From NCBI RefSeq assembly GCF_006442545.2, contig NZ_CP083952.1, positions 682,001 through 746,000 on the forward strand: a stretch of 64,000 nt of DNA, written 5' to 3'. Below are positions 8,941-17,134 of the stretch, in pieces. Within the stretch, counting starts at the first letter, position 1; each line of letters opens with the position of its first letter. The position numbers were made by a program, and so were the translations under genes. Below the pieces are notes generated by a model. The model was not told where the DNA came from. It saw only the letters and a program-made list of their open reading frames with translations, and searched no databases. Source of the DNA: Mesorhizobium sp. B2-1-8 (lineage in GTDB: Bacteria > Pseudomonadota > Alphaproteobacteria > Rhizobiales > Rhizobiaceae).

Positions 8941-9090
8941 TGCATGTCGTTGCCCCAAAACCGCTGCACGCTTTTGGGCGACCTGCACTACAGCATGTCG
9001 CGGCGAATAGGATTCGCCCGACCTGCTGTAAGTTTCTGATTTTATGCATGTCGTTATCCCGGAACCGAGGACACTTCCGGGCGACATGCA
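8941..9090. repeat. Two tandem imperfect palindromes of the GCATGTCG family
   Basis: Two related palindromic elements lie at about 8941-8987 and 9045-9090. Each begins TGCATGTCGTT and ends near GGGCGACATGCA or a close variant. A third copy sits at 26382-26428. They lie between convergent genes, just after the stop of the downstream regulator, where they could form hairpins in both transcripts. Their dispersed intergenic positions suggest a genomic repeat family rather than a gene-specific site. Confidence 0.75.
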
Positions 9091-10071
9091 TTAACCCCGG
9101 CGAAGCCTGACAGGGGCTTCGCCAAAAGCTCTTGAAAACGCCCTGGAAAAGGCCGCGGCAGACGAGAACCCCGTCCGACCGGCGATATCCGCCATGGCGA
9201 TCCGCGTGTCGACCACGAGCCGGCGCGCGGCACCCAGGCGCAGCCTGAGATAGTAGGCGCCCGGCGTCTCGCCGATCGACTTGCGAAAGATGCTTTCCAG
9301 CGTCCGCGCCGTCACGCCTGCACGTTTTGCAATGGCCTCTATGGTCAGCGGCTGGTCGACATGCGCTTCCATCAGCCGGATGGCTTGTGCCAGGCGCGGA
9401 TCATAGCCATCGAGCCGGCCAAGCGAGACCAGCGGCTGTGCATCGGTCGCCACGCGCGCCTGATCGTAGATGAACGCACTTGCCACATCCAGCGCCACCG
9501 CCATGCCGAGCCGGGTGCGGATCAGATGCAACATCAGGTCCAGGGTCGGCGACGCACCGCCCGTGGTGAACACCGGCCCATCGATGATGTATCGATCGGG
9601 GCGCACGTCGACGCCTGGAAAGGCGGACGAAAAATCCTCCATGTCCTCCCAATGGGTGGTGGCGCTGCGTCCTTCCAGCAAGCCTGCACGCGCCACCAGC
9701 CACGTGCCTGCCTCGACGCCGCCGCAGGCGCGGGCCGACCGGGCCGCGCGGCGCAGGCCGGCAAGCAAGGCTGACGTGGCATAGTTCTGCGTACCGAAGC
9801 CCGCGACCACGACAAGGACATCGGTTGGTTCCGTCGCATCGAACCGGCCGCTGACCGCCACGGGCAAGCCGCATGTTGTGACCGGCGCCTCACCGGTCAC
9901 CGAAACCAGTTTGAAGTCGAACAGGGTTTCACCGGCGATACGGTTGGCGGCACGCAACGGATCGACGGCGCATGCCACGCACATGATGGACGCTCCGGAA
10001 AATACCAGTAGCGTAACCTTGAGCGGCGACTGCTCGGCTCGAAAGATTGTCGTTTTTTCGTTTTTTATCAT
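9091..10071 (-). CDS. GlxA/CdhR-type transcriptional regulator (DJ-1/PfpI domain plus AraC HTH)
   Basis: A 326-residue regulator. Residues about 10-200 form a class-I glutamine-amidotransferase-like (DJ-1/PfpI) domain: VTLLVFSGASIMCVACAVDPLRAAN, then FGTQNYATSALLAGLRRAARS. The last hundred residues are an AraC-family double helix-turn-helix (IEAIAKRAGVTARTLESIFRKSIGETPGAYY, then IAMADIAGRTGFSSAAAFSRAF). The ATG at 10071 is preferred to the longer frame because the fold begins there. This architecture is that of GlxA, GbdR and CdhR; CdhR is the known activator of carnitine catabolism in Pseudomonas. It diverges, across about 80 bases, from a carnitine-type operon, so a carnitine- or betaine-responsive activator is the likely role (inference from context). 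Confidence 0.88.
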   Translation of the reverse strand: MIKNEKTTIFRAEQSPLKVTLLVFSGASIMCVACAVDPLRAANRIAGETLFDFKLVSVTGEAPVTTCGLPVAVSGRFDATEPTDVLVVVAGFGTQNYATSALLAGLRRAARSARACGGVEAGTWLVARAGLLEGRSATTHWEDMEDFSSAFPGVDVRPDRYIIDGPVFTTGGASPTLDLMLHLIRTRLGMAVALDVASAFIYDQARVATDAQPLVSLGRLDGYDPRLAQAIRLMEAHVDQPLTIEAIAKRAGVTARTLESIFRKSIGETPGAYYLRLRLGAARRLVVDTRIAMADIAGRTGFSSAAAFSRAFSRAFGEAPVRLRRG

Positions 10072-10150
10072 GCCGTCTTCGTAAAGCGCAAAGCAGTCTC
10101 CGGCAAGTCGCGCAATGCTACGCTCTCTGTTTGATTGGGAGGAAAATTCC

Positions 10151-11068
10151 ATGCCGCTCGCGATGAACCGTGAGGTTTTCATTACCTGTGCCGTGACCGG
10201 ATCCGGCGGCTCGCAGGACCGCTCCCCGCATGTGCCGCGCTCGCCCAAGCAGATCGCCGATTCGGCGATCGACGCGGCCAAGGCGGGTGCTGCAATCGTC
10301 CATTGCCATGTGCGCGACCCCGAAACCGGCAAGCCCAGGCGCGACGTGCATCTCTACCGCGAGGTGACCGAGCGTATCCGCGCGGCGGACGTCGACGTCA
10401 TCCTGAACCTCACCGCCGGCATGGGCGGCGACATGGTGTTCGGCTCGCCGGAAGCGCCGCTGCCGCTCAACGAAAAAGGCACCGACATGGGCGGCGCCAC
10501 CAACCGCATGGAGCATGTGCGCCAGTGCCTGCCGGAAATCTGCACGCTCGACTGCGGCACCATGAATTTCGCCGAGGCCGACTATGTCATGACCAACACG
10601 CCCGGCATGCTGCGCGCGATGGGCGGCATGATGACGGCGCTCGGCGTCAAGCCCGAGATCGAAGCCTTCGACACCGGGCATCTCTGGTTCGCCAAGCAGC
10701 TGGTCGAGGAAAAGGTGCTGAACCCCGACGCGCTGGTGCAGCTTTGCATGGGCGTGCCATGGGGTGCGCCCGACGACCTCAACACCTTCATGGCGATGGT
10801 CAACAACGTGCCGTCGGCATGGAACTGGTCGGCTTTCGCGATCGGCCGCAACCAGATGGCCTATGTAGCGGCGGCGGTGCTCGCCGGCGGCAATGTCCGC
10901 GTCGGCCTCGAAGACAATCTGTGGCTCGACAAGGGCGTGCTGGCGACCAATGCGCAGCTGGTCGAGCGCGCCGCCTCCATCGTCACCAATCTCGGCGCCA
11001 GGATTTTGGGACCGGAAGAAGTGCGCAAAAAGCTCAACCTGACCAAGCGAGCGCCGATAACGGCATAA
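10151..11068 (+). CDS. Beta-keto acid cleavage enzyme (DUF849), probably dehydrocarnitine-specific
   Basis: A 305-residue DUF849/BKACE-family TIM-barrel enzyme. The family condenses a beta-keto acid with acetyl-CoA, releasing acetoacetate and a new CoA ester; members acting on 3-dehydrocarnitine yield betainyl-CoA. Family motifs seen are FITCAVTGSG at the N-terminus, AGAAIVHCHVRDP with the zinc-ligand His-x-His, the NLTAGMGGDMVFG loop, ALGVKPEIEAFDTGHL, and GGNVRVGLEDNLW near the C-terminus. The ATG at 10151 follows GGGAGGAAAATTCC. First gene of an operon that also encodes carnitine dehydrogenase, which makes dehydrocarnitine the likely substrate. In Pseudomonas the equivalent gene is called cdhC; I infer the substrate from neighbours only. 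Confidence 0.85.
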   Translation: MPLAMNREVFITCAVTGSGGSQDRSPHVPRSPKQIADSAIDAAKAGAAIVHCHVRDPETGKPRRDVHLYREVTERIRAADVDVILNLTAGMGGDMVFGSPEAPLPLNEKGTDMGGATNRMEHVRQCLPEICTLDCGTMNFAEADYVMTNTPGMLRAMGGMMTALGVKPEIEAFDTGHLWFAKQLVEEKVLNPDALVQLCMGVPWGAPDDLNTFMAMVNNVPSAWNWSAFAIGRNQMAYVAAAVLAGGNVRVGLEDNLWLDKGVLATNAQLVERAASIVTNLGARILGPEEVRKKLNLTKRAPITA

Positions 11069-11090
11069 ATTATTCGCAGGGAGGGTTGAT

Positions 11091-11720
11091 ATGACTACCG
11101 TCAAATTCACCGCGATGAAGGATGGCGACAGGGACGACTACGAGTTCCTGACCGCCCATGAAATCGACTATGCGGCCAGGACCGGCGAGCGGCTGCTCGA
11201 CGCCCTGGTGCAGCTCGACGAGGGCCTGTCCGGCTACAAGATTACTCGGCTCGGGCATTCGCTGCAGGCGGCAACGCGCGCCTGGCGCGATGGCGCCGAC
11301 ACCGACTGGATCGCCTGTGCGCTGCTGCACGACATCGGCGACATCTACGCGCCCTACAATCATGACGAATACGCCGCGTCGATCCTGAAGCCCTTCGTGC
11401 GGGAGCAATGCACCTGGGTGGTGGAGAAGCATGGCGATTTCCAGCGCCTCTATTACGCCCATCATCTCGGCGGCAACCGCCATGCGCGCGACCGCTTCGC
11501 CGGCCATGCCTATTTCGACGATTGCGATGCGTTTTGCGAGCGCTGGGACCAGTCGAGCTTCGATCCCGACTATGACACGCTGCCGATCGAATTCTTCCGG
11601 CCCTTCGTGCTCGAAGTCTTCGCTCGTAAGGCCTACGACCCATCAGTCATCCGCGCCGGCGAGCGCGTGCCTCTCACCGATCCCGAAACCGCCAGGACAA
11701 GAACCGGAGCCTCTCAATGA
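11091..11720 (+). CDS. HD-domain protein in the carnitine operon
   Basis: A 209-residue HD-domain protein. Candidate metal ligands are His56 (RLGHSLQ), the doublet His80-Asp81 (CALLHDIGD), His91 (YNHDEY), His114 (VEKHGDF) and an Asp near residue 158-162 (DPDYDTLP). Most HD proteins are phosphohydrolases. A subset (PhnZ, TmpB, inositol oxygenase) are mixed-valent di-iron oxygenases, and TmpB acts on a trimethylammonium phosphonate. The gene sits between the dehydrocarnitine-cleaving enzyme and carnitine dehydrogenase, and its stop overlaps the next start by four bases (ATGA), so it is part of the pathway operon. Whether it is a hydrolase or an oxygenase cannot be decided from sequence alone. 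Confidence 0.8.
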   Translation: MTTVKFTAMKDGDRDDYEFLTAHEIDYAARTGERLLDALVQLDEGLSGYKITRLGHSLQAATRAWRDGADTDWIACALLHDIGDIYAPYNHDEYAASILKPFVREQCTWVVEKHGDFQRLYYAHHLGGNRHARDRFAGHAYFDDCDAFCERWDQSSFDPDYDTLPIEFFRPFVLEVFARKAYDPSVIRAGERVPLTDPETARTRTGASQ

Positions 11721-12811
11721 GCATCATCAACAAGGCGGCCGCCATTGGCGGCGGCGTCATCGGCGCCGGCTGGGTGGCACGGCTGCTCTTGAACGGCATC
11801 GACGTCTCGATCTTCGATCCCGACCCGGAGGCCTCGCGCAAGGTCTCGGAAGTAATGAAGGGCGCGCGCCGCGCCTACAAGCAGATGGTGCCCGGCGGTC
11901 TGCCCAAAGAGGGCAAGCTGACCTTCGCCAAGACGATCGCCGAAGCGGTGGCCGACGCCGATTTCATCCAGGAGAGCGTGCCGGAACGGCTCGACCTCAA
12001 GCACAAGGTGCTGGCCGAGATCGACAGCCATGCGCCTGCCAACGCCATCGTCGGCTCCTCGACCTCCGGCATCAAGCCGACCGACATGCAGGTGGCGATG
12101 AAGAAGCATCCTGAACGGCTGGTCGTCGGCCATCCGTTCAACCCGGTCTATCTGCTGCCGCTGGTCGAGATCGTCGGCGGCGACCAGACTTTTCCGGAAG
12201 CCATCGAGGTCGCCAAGGAAATCTACGCCTCGATCGGCATGAAGCCGGTCGTCATCCGCAAGGAGATCGAGGCCTTCGTCGGCGACCGCCTGCTCGAAGC
12301 CGCCTGGCGCGAGGCGCTATGGCTGATCAAGGACGGCATCTGCACGGTCGAGGAACTCGACGACATCATGCGCTATGGCTTCGGCCTGCGCTGGGCGCAG
12401 ATGGGCATGTTCCAGGTCTATCGTGTCGCCGGCGGCGAAGCCGGCATGCGCCACTTCATGGCGCAGTTCGGGCCGTGCCTGAAATGGCCGTGGACCAAGC
12501 TGATGGACGTGCCGGAGTTCAACGACGAGCTGGTCGACCTGATCGCCACCCAGTCGGACGACCAGGCGCACGGCCTGTCGATCCGCGAGCTGGAAAAGAT
12601 CCGCGACGACAATCTCGTCGCGATCATGGATGCGCTGTCGAAGCAGAACAAGGGCAAGGGCTGGGGCGCCGGCGCGCTGCACAAGGACTATACGAAGCAA
12701 CTGGCCAAGCTGGCGGCGAAGAAGCCGGTGGCTTCAAAGGCAGCGGAACAGGCCAGGGCCGCCAAGCCGGTGAAGAAAGCCGAAAAACCGAAGAAAAAGA
12801 AGAAGGGCTGA
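11717..12811 (+). CDS. lcdH: L-carnitine 3-dehydrogenase (3-hydroxyacyl-CoA dehydrogenase family)
   Basis: A 364-residue NAD-dependent dehydrogenase oxidising L-carnitine to 3-dehydrocarnitine. The N-terminal Rossmann fold has AAIGGGVIGAGWVARLLLNG, and the catalytic region has GSSTSGIKPTDMQ and VVGHPFNPVYLLPLVEIVGG with the active His. FVGDRLLEAAWREALWL and the helical domain that follows match carnitine dehydrogenases. Some rhizobial homologues carry a C-terminal thioesterase domain; here that domain is absent. After about residue 330 the protein ends in a lysine/alanine-rich tail finishing KPKKKKKG. It overlaps the HD gene by four bases and is followed after four bases by acyl-CoA dehydrogenase. 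Confidence 0.87.
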   Translation: MSIINKAAAIGGGVIGAGWVARLLLNGIDVSIFDPDPEASRKVSEVMKGARRAYKQMVPGGLPKEGKLTFAKTIAEAVADADFIQESVPERLDLKHKVLAEIDSHAPANAIVGSSTSGIKPTDMQVAMKKHPERLVVGHPFNPVYLLPLVEIVGGDQTFPEAIEVAKEIYASIGMKPVVIRKEIEAFVGDRLLEAAWREALWLIKDGICTVEELDDIMRYGFGLRWAQMGMFQVYRVAGGEAGMRHFMAQFGPCLKWPWTKLMDVPEFNDELVDLIATQSDDQAHGLSIRELEKIRDDNLVAIMDALSKQNKGKGWGAGALHKDYTKQLAKLAAKKPVASKAAEQARAAKPVKKAEKPKKKKKG

Positions 12812-12815
12812 GACC

Positions 12816-13979
12816 ATGGATTTTGGTCTTTCGGAAGAGCAGAAGCTCATTGTCGAGACGACGCGCGCCTTCGTCGAGAACGAGCTTTATCCGCATGAAC
12901 GCGAGGTCGAGCGCACCGGCGTGCTTCGCCGCGAGCTGATCGAGGAGATCAAGGCCAAGGCGATCGAGGCCGGGCTCTATGCCGCCAACATGCCGGCCGA
13001 TGTCGGCGGCGCGGGGCTCGATACGGTGACCTGGCTGCTCTACGAAAAGGAGCTCGGCCGGGCCAATTACGCGCTGCACTGGACCTGCGTTGCCCGCCCA
13101 TCCAACATCCTGCTCGCCGGCACGCCGGAGCAGCGCGAAAAGTATCTTTTCCCCTGCATCCGTGGTGAGAAATGGGACTGCCTGGCGATGACCGAGCCGG
13201 GCGCCGGCTCCGACCTGCGCGGCATGAAGGCAACCGCCGTGCAGGAAGGCGACGACTGGGTGCTGAACGGCACCAAGCATTTTATCTCGCACGCCGATCT
13301 GGCCGATTTCGCCATCGTCTTCATGGCTTCGGGCGAAGAGGATTCGCCGCGTGGAAAACGCAAGAAGATCACCGCGTTCTTCGTCGACAAGGGCACCAAG
13401 GGCTTCACGGTGCGTGACGGCTATCGCAACGTCTCGCATCGCGGCTACACCAACGCCATCCTCGAGTTCGATGATTGCCGCCTGCCGGCAAGCCAGGTGC
13501 TCGGCGAGGCGCACAAGGGGTTCGACGTCGCCAATTCCTGGCTCGGCGCCACGCGCCTGCAGGTCGGCGCCACCTGCCTCGGCCGCGCCGAGCGGGCGCT
13601 TGGCCATGCCGTCGAATACGCCGCGCAGCGCCAGCAGTTCGGCCAACAGATCGGCAAGTTCCAGGGCGTGTCGTTCAAGCTCGCCGACATGGCGACGGAA
13701 CTCAAGGCCGCCGACCTGATGGTGTTCGAAGCCGGCTGGAAGTACGATCAGGGCACCGTCACCGACCAGGACATGGCCATGGCCAAGCTGAAGGCCACCG
13801 AAATGCTCGCCTTCGTTGCCGACGAGGCGATCCAGATCCATGGCGGCATGGGGCTGATGGACGACCTGCCGCTGGAACGCATCTGGCGCGATGCCCGCGT
13901 CGAGCGCATCTGGGAAGGCACTTCGGAGATTCAGCGACATATTATTTCGCGGGCGCTGCTGCGTCCGTTCGGCGCTTAG
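12816..13979 (+). CDS. Acyl-CoA dehydrogenase, candidate gamma-butyrobetainyl-CoA dehydrogenase
   Basis: A 387-residue FAD-dependent acyl-CoA dehydrogenase introducing an alpha,beta double bond. It starts MDFGLSEEQKLIVETTRAFVENEL. It has the flavin/substrate signature AMTEPGAGSDLRGMKATA, then HGGMGLMDDLPLERIWRDARVERIWEGTSEIQRHII, the C-terminal family signature. Length is normal. The neighbours are a CoA ligase and an enoyl-CoA hydratase of crotonase type beside carnitine dehydrogenase. I therefore infer oxidation of gamma-butyrobetainyl-CoA to crotonobetainyl-CoA, the step known for CaiA-type enzymes run in the oxidative direction. No electron-transfer flavoprotein gene is nearby; the housekeeping ETF would serve. 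Confidence 0.85.
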   Translation: MDFGLSEEQKLIVETTRAFVENELYPHEREVERTGVLRRELIEEIKAKAIEAGLYAANMPADVGGAGLDTVTWLLYEKELGRANYALHWTCVARPSNILLAGTPEQREKYLFPCIRGEKWDCLAMTEPGAGSDLRGMKATAVQEGDDWVLNGTKHFISHADLADFAIVFMASGEEDSPRGKRKKITAFFVDKGTKGFTVRDGYRNVSHRGYTNAILEFDDCRLPASQVLGEAHKGFDVANSWLGATRLQVGATCLGRAERALGHAVEYAAQRQQFGQQIGKFQGVSFKLADMATELKAADLMVFEAGWKYDQGTVTDQDMAMAKLKATEMLAFVADEAIQIHGGMGLMDDLPLERIWRDARVERIWEGTSEIQRHIISRALLRPFGA

Positions 13980-14058
13980 AGCATGATAGCCAAAGCCGGC
14001 ATCCGGTTTTGTCGGGCAAACGAGATCGTTTGTCCTGAGATCGCGCTCAAACGAAAAG
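13978..14058. repeat. Short palindromic intergenic repeat
   Basis: The 79 bases between acyl-CoA dehydrogenase and the CoA ligase begin TAGAGCATGATAGCCAAAG, like the element at 1801. They continue with a small palindrome, AAACGAGATCGTTT, near 14020-14033. It interrupts an otherwise tightly packed operon and is probably a member of the same dispersed repeat family. Confidence 0.5.
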
Positions 14059-16143
14059 ATGACCATGCATAAACTCGAACGTCTCCTGCGCCCGAAATCG
14101 ATCGCCGTGTTCGGCGGCGTGCAGGCCGCCGCCGTCGTCGCGCAATCGATCAAGATGGGCTTTGCCGGCGAGATCTGGCCGGTACACCCGACCAAGGACG
14201 AGGTTGCCGGACGCAAGGCCTACCGCTCGGTCGCGGATCTGCCTGGCGCGCCCGACGCGGCCTTTGTCGGCGTCAACCGGCACCTGACCATCGAGGTGAT
14301 CAAGGCGCTGGCCGAGCGCGGCGCCGGCGGCGCCGTCTGCTTTGCCGCCGGCTTCCTCGAGACCGAAGCCTATGACGAGGACGGCGAACGGCTGCAGGCC
14401 GAATTGGTCGCCGCCGCCGGCCAGATGCCGATCATCGGGCCGAATTGCTACGGCCTGATCAACTATGCCGACGGTGCGCTTTTGTGGCCCGACCAGCATG
14501 GCGGCATCAGGCTGGGCGAGGGCGGCAAGGGCGTCGCCATCATCACCCAGTCCTCCAACATCGCCATCAACATGACGATGCAGAAGCGCGGCCTGCCGAT
14601 CGCCTTCCTGATGACCGCCGGCAATCAGGCGCAGACCGGCCTGTCCGAAATGGCGCTCGGCCTGATCGAGGACGAACGCGTGACGTCGCTTGGACTGCAC
14701 ATCGAGGCCTTCGATTCGGTAGCCGGCTTCGAGCGTCTGGCGGCCAGGGCGCGGGAGCTGAAGAAACCGATCATCGCCATGAAGGTCGGCCGCTCCGAAC
14801 AGGCGCGGCAGGCGACGGTCTCGCACACCGCCTCGCTTGCCGGCTCGGACGCGGCCTCGGGCGCCTTCCTGAGGCGGCTCGGCATTGCGCGTGTCGATTC
14901 CATCCCCGCCTTCATCGAGGCGCTGAAGCTGCTGCACATCACCGGCCCGCTGCCCGGCTACAGGCTCTCATCGATGAGCTGTTCGGGCGGCGAGGCATCG
15001 GTCATGGCCGACAGCGCCGAAGGGCGCTGGGTCAACTTCCCGGTGCTGACGGACACCCATCGCGCCCATGTCAAATCGACGCTCGGGCCGCTGGTCGCGG
15101 TGGCCAACCCGCTCGACTACCACACCTTCATTTGGAACAACGAGCCGGCGATGACCGCCACCTTCACCGCCATGGTGTCGGGCGGCTTCGACCTCAACAT
15201 GCTGGTGCTCGATTTTCCGCGCCCCGACCGCTGCACGGTGACCGACTGGTGGGCGACGCTGCGCGCCTTCGAATCGGCGCTGAAGACCAACAATGCGCAT
15301 GGCGCGATCGTTTCCTCGCTGCCGGAGAACCTGCCGGAGGAATACACCGCCGAGTTGATGGCGCGGGGCATGGTGCCGCTGTTCGGCATTTCCGAGGCGA
15401 TGGACGCCGCGCAGGCGGCGGCCTTCATCGGCTGGGCCTGGCGCGAACCGCAGGCGCAGCCAGTGGATACGAGGGCTGCCGGCGCATCCGATGCGCCGCG
15501 CGTTACGCCTGACGAGGCCGAAGCCAAGGCGCGGCTGATCAAGGCCGGGCTTCCCGTGCCGAAAGGCGAGCGGGCCGGCAATGCGGTCGAGGCGGTGATC
15601 TCGTCCATGGCGCTCGGCTTCCCCGTCGCCCTAAAGGCGCTGGGTGTCACCCACAAGTCCGAGGTCGGCGCCGTCAGCCTCAACCTCAAGGACGCCGAAT
15701 CGGTCAGCACGGCGGCGCATGACTTGCTGCCGCTCGGCACCGGGCTCTATGTCGAACGCATGGTGCGCGACGGCGTCGCCGAATTGATCGTCGGCTTCAC
15801 CCGCGACCCGATGTTCGGCGCTGTCATGACGCTGGGCACCGGCGGCGTGCTGGTCGAATTGCTGCGCGACAGCGTCACGCTGATGCTGCCGGCGACCCGC
15901 GACGACATCGAAGCCGCGCTGCGCGGGCTGAAATTGTTCCCGCTGCTCGAAGGCTATCGCGGCCGGCCGAAGGCCGATGTCCAGGCTGCTATCGACGCCA
16001 TCGCGGGCATCGCCGGCTTCGTGCAGGAGAATGCCGGCGAGATCGAGGAACTCGACATCAATCCGCTGATCGTCTGCACGCAGGGCAAGGGCGCCTGGAT
16101 CGCCGACGCGCTGCTGGTGCTGGGAGAAAACAAGAATGTCTGA
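14059..16143 (+). CDS. ADP-forming acyl-CoA synthetase, candidate betaine:CoA ligase
   Basis: A 694-residue single-chain CoA ligase of the acetate-CoA ligase (ADP-forming) superfamily. The N-terminal CoA-binding domain has RLLRPKSIAVFGG and IWPVHPTKDEVAGRKAY. The succinyl-CoA-synthetase-like domain has IIGPNCYGLINYADG and VSHTASLAGSDAA, with the phospho-His. The C-terminal ATP-grasp domain has GFPVALKALGVTHKSEVGAVSLNL and ELDINPLIV. All domains are intact. In the carnitine operon it most plausibly activates gamma-butyrobetaine or carnitine to the CoA ester (inference); E. coli uses an unrelated AMP-forming ligase, CaiC, for the same purpose. Its last eight bases overlap the next gene. An alternative start lies two codons in. 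Confidence 0.82.
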   Translation: MTMHKLERLLRPKSIAVFGGVQAAAVVAQSIKMGFAGEIWPVHPTKDEVAGRKAYRSVADLPGAPDAAFVGVNRHLTIEVIKALAERGAGGAVCFAAGFLETEAYDEDGERLQAELVAAAGQMPIIGPNCYGLINYADGALLWPDQHGGIRLGEGGKGVAIITQSSNIAINMTMQKRGLPIAFLMTAGNQAQTGLSEMALGLIEDERVTSLGLHIEAFDSVAGFERLAARARELKKPIIAMKVGRSEQARQATVSHTASLAGSDAASGAFLRRLGIARVDSIPAFIEALKLLHITGPLPGYRLSSMSCSGGEASVMADSAEGRWVNFPVLTDTHRAHVKSTLGPLVAVANPLDYHTFIWNNEPAMTATFTAMVSGGFDLNMLVLDFPRPDRCTVTDWWATLRAFESALKTNNAHGAIVSSLPENLPEEYTAELMARGMVPLFGISEAMDAAQAAAFIGWAWREPQAQPVDTRAAGASDAPRVTPDEAEAKARLIKAGLPVPKGERAGNAVEAVISSMALGFPVALKALGVTHKSEVGAVSLNLKDAESVSTAAHDLLPLGTGLYVERMVRDGVAELIVGFTRDPMFGAVMTLGTGGVLVELLRDSVTLMLPATRDDIEAALRGLKLFPLLEGYRGRPKADVQAAIDAIAGIAGFVQENAGEIEELDINPLIVCTQGKGAWIADALLVLGENKNV

Positions 16144-16918
16144 CGTCATTTCGACCCGCCGCGAAGGTTCGATTCTCGAGGTCACGCTCGACCGCCCCAA
16201 GGCCAACGCGATCGACCTGAAGACCTCGCGGCTGATGGGCGAGACCTTCAAAGCGTTCCGCGACGATCCGGAGTTGCGCGTCGCCATCGTCAAGACCGCG
16301 GGCGACAAGTTCTTCTGCGCCGGATGGGACTTGAAGGCCGCCGCCGGCGGCGACCCGGTCGATGGTGACTATGGCGTCGGCGGCTTTGCCGGCCTGCAGG
16401 AACTGCGCGACCTGAACAAGCCGGTCATCGCTTGCGTCAACGGCATGGCGGTCGGCGGCGGCTTCGAGCTGGCGCTGTCCTGCGACCTCATCTACGCGTC
16501 GGATCATTCCTCCTTCGCGCTGCCCGAGATCCGCGCCGGCACGCTTGCCGATGCCGCGACGATCAAGCTGCCGAAGCGAATCCCCTATCATGTCGCCATG
16601 GACCTGTTGCTCACCGGCCGCTGGATGGATGTCGCCGAGGCGCATCGCTGGGGCCTGGTCAACGAGGTGCTGCCCAAGGAAAAGCTCGAGGACCGCGTCT
16701 GGGAGATCGCCCGCCTGCTCGCCAGCGGCCCGCCGCTGGTCTTCGCAGCGATCAAGGAGACGGCGCGGGTGGCGGAATCGCTGACCTTCCAGGATGCGAT
16801 GAACAAGGTGACACGCCGGCAGTTGCCAACGGTCGATGCGCTCTATGGGTCGGAGGACGGTATGGAAGGGTTCCGCGCCTTCGCCGAAAAGCGCGAGCCG
16901 GTGTGGAAGGGGAAGTGA
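16136..16918 (+). CDS. Enoyl-CoA hydratase, candidate carnitinyl-CoA dehydratase (CaiD-like)
   Basis: A 260-residue crotonase-family protein. It has AGWDLKAAAGGD and GGFAGLQELRDLNKPVIACVNGMAVGGGFELALSCDLIYA, which form the CoA-binding oxyanion hole, then FALPEIRAGTLADA with the catalytic Glu, and RWMDVAEAHRWGLVNEVL. The segment from LQEL to the GGGFELALSCD loop resembles carnitinyl-CoA dehydratase CaiD. In this operon it would hydrate crotonobetainyl-CoA to L-carnitinyl-CoA, linking the CoA branch to carnitine dehydrogenase (inference). The start overlaps the CoA ligase by eight bases. It is the last gene before a repeat pair that probably marks the operon end. Confidence 0.85.
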   Translation: MSDVISTRREGSILEVTLDRPKANAIDLKTSRLMGETFKAFRDDPELRVAIVKTAGDKFFCAGWDLKAAAGGDPVDGDYGVGGFAGLQELRDLNKPVIACVNGMAVGGGFELALSCDLIYASDHSSFALPEIRAGTLADAATIKLPKRIPYHVAMDLLLTGRWMDVAEAHRWGLVNEVLPKEKLEDRVWEIARLLASGPPLVFAAIKETARVAESLTFQDAMNKVTRRQLPTVDALYGSEDGMEGFRAFAEKREPVWKGK

Positions 16919-16932
16919 CGCTGCGGAGATGA

Positions 16933-17106
16933 TGGCGCCAGGCACCCCCCTCTGCCCTGCCGGGCATCTCCCCCTCAAGGGGGGAGATTTGCGGTGTTGC
17001 CGACAGCGCTCTTCCGGAAACGTTGGAGGTTGGCGAAAGCCGAGACGACATCCGATCTCCCCCCTTGAGGGGGAGATGGCCGGCAGGCCAGAGGGGGGCG
17101 CCTGGG
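16933..17106. repeat. Inverted pair of REP-like repeats, copy 2
   Basis: Same element as at 6516-6690: left unit with CCTCTGCCCTGCCGGGCATC, right unit its imperfect complement ending CCAGAGGGGGGCGCCTGG, separated by about 60 bases of unrelated sequence. Located between the carnitine operon and an esterase gene. Confidence 0.8.
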
Positions 17107-17134
17107 CGCATTCATTGCTGTCCGGGCTCCCTTC

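Noticed and set aside
12624-14216. 530-codon minus-strand frame opposite the acyl-CoA dehydrogenase
   Set aside because: Antisense shadow; the plus-strand product has all acyl-CoA dehydrogenase signatures.
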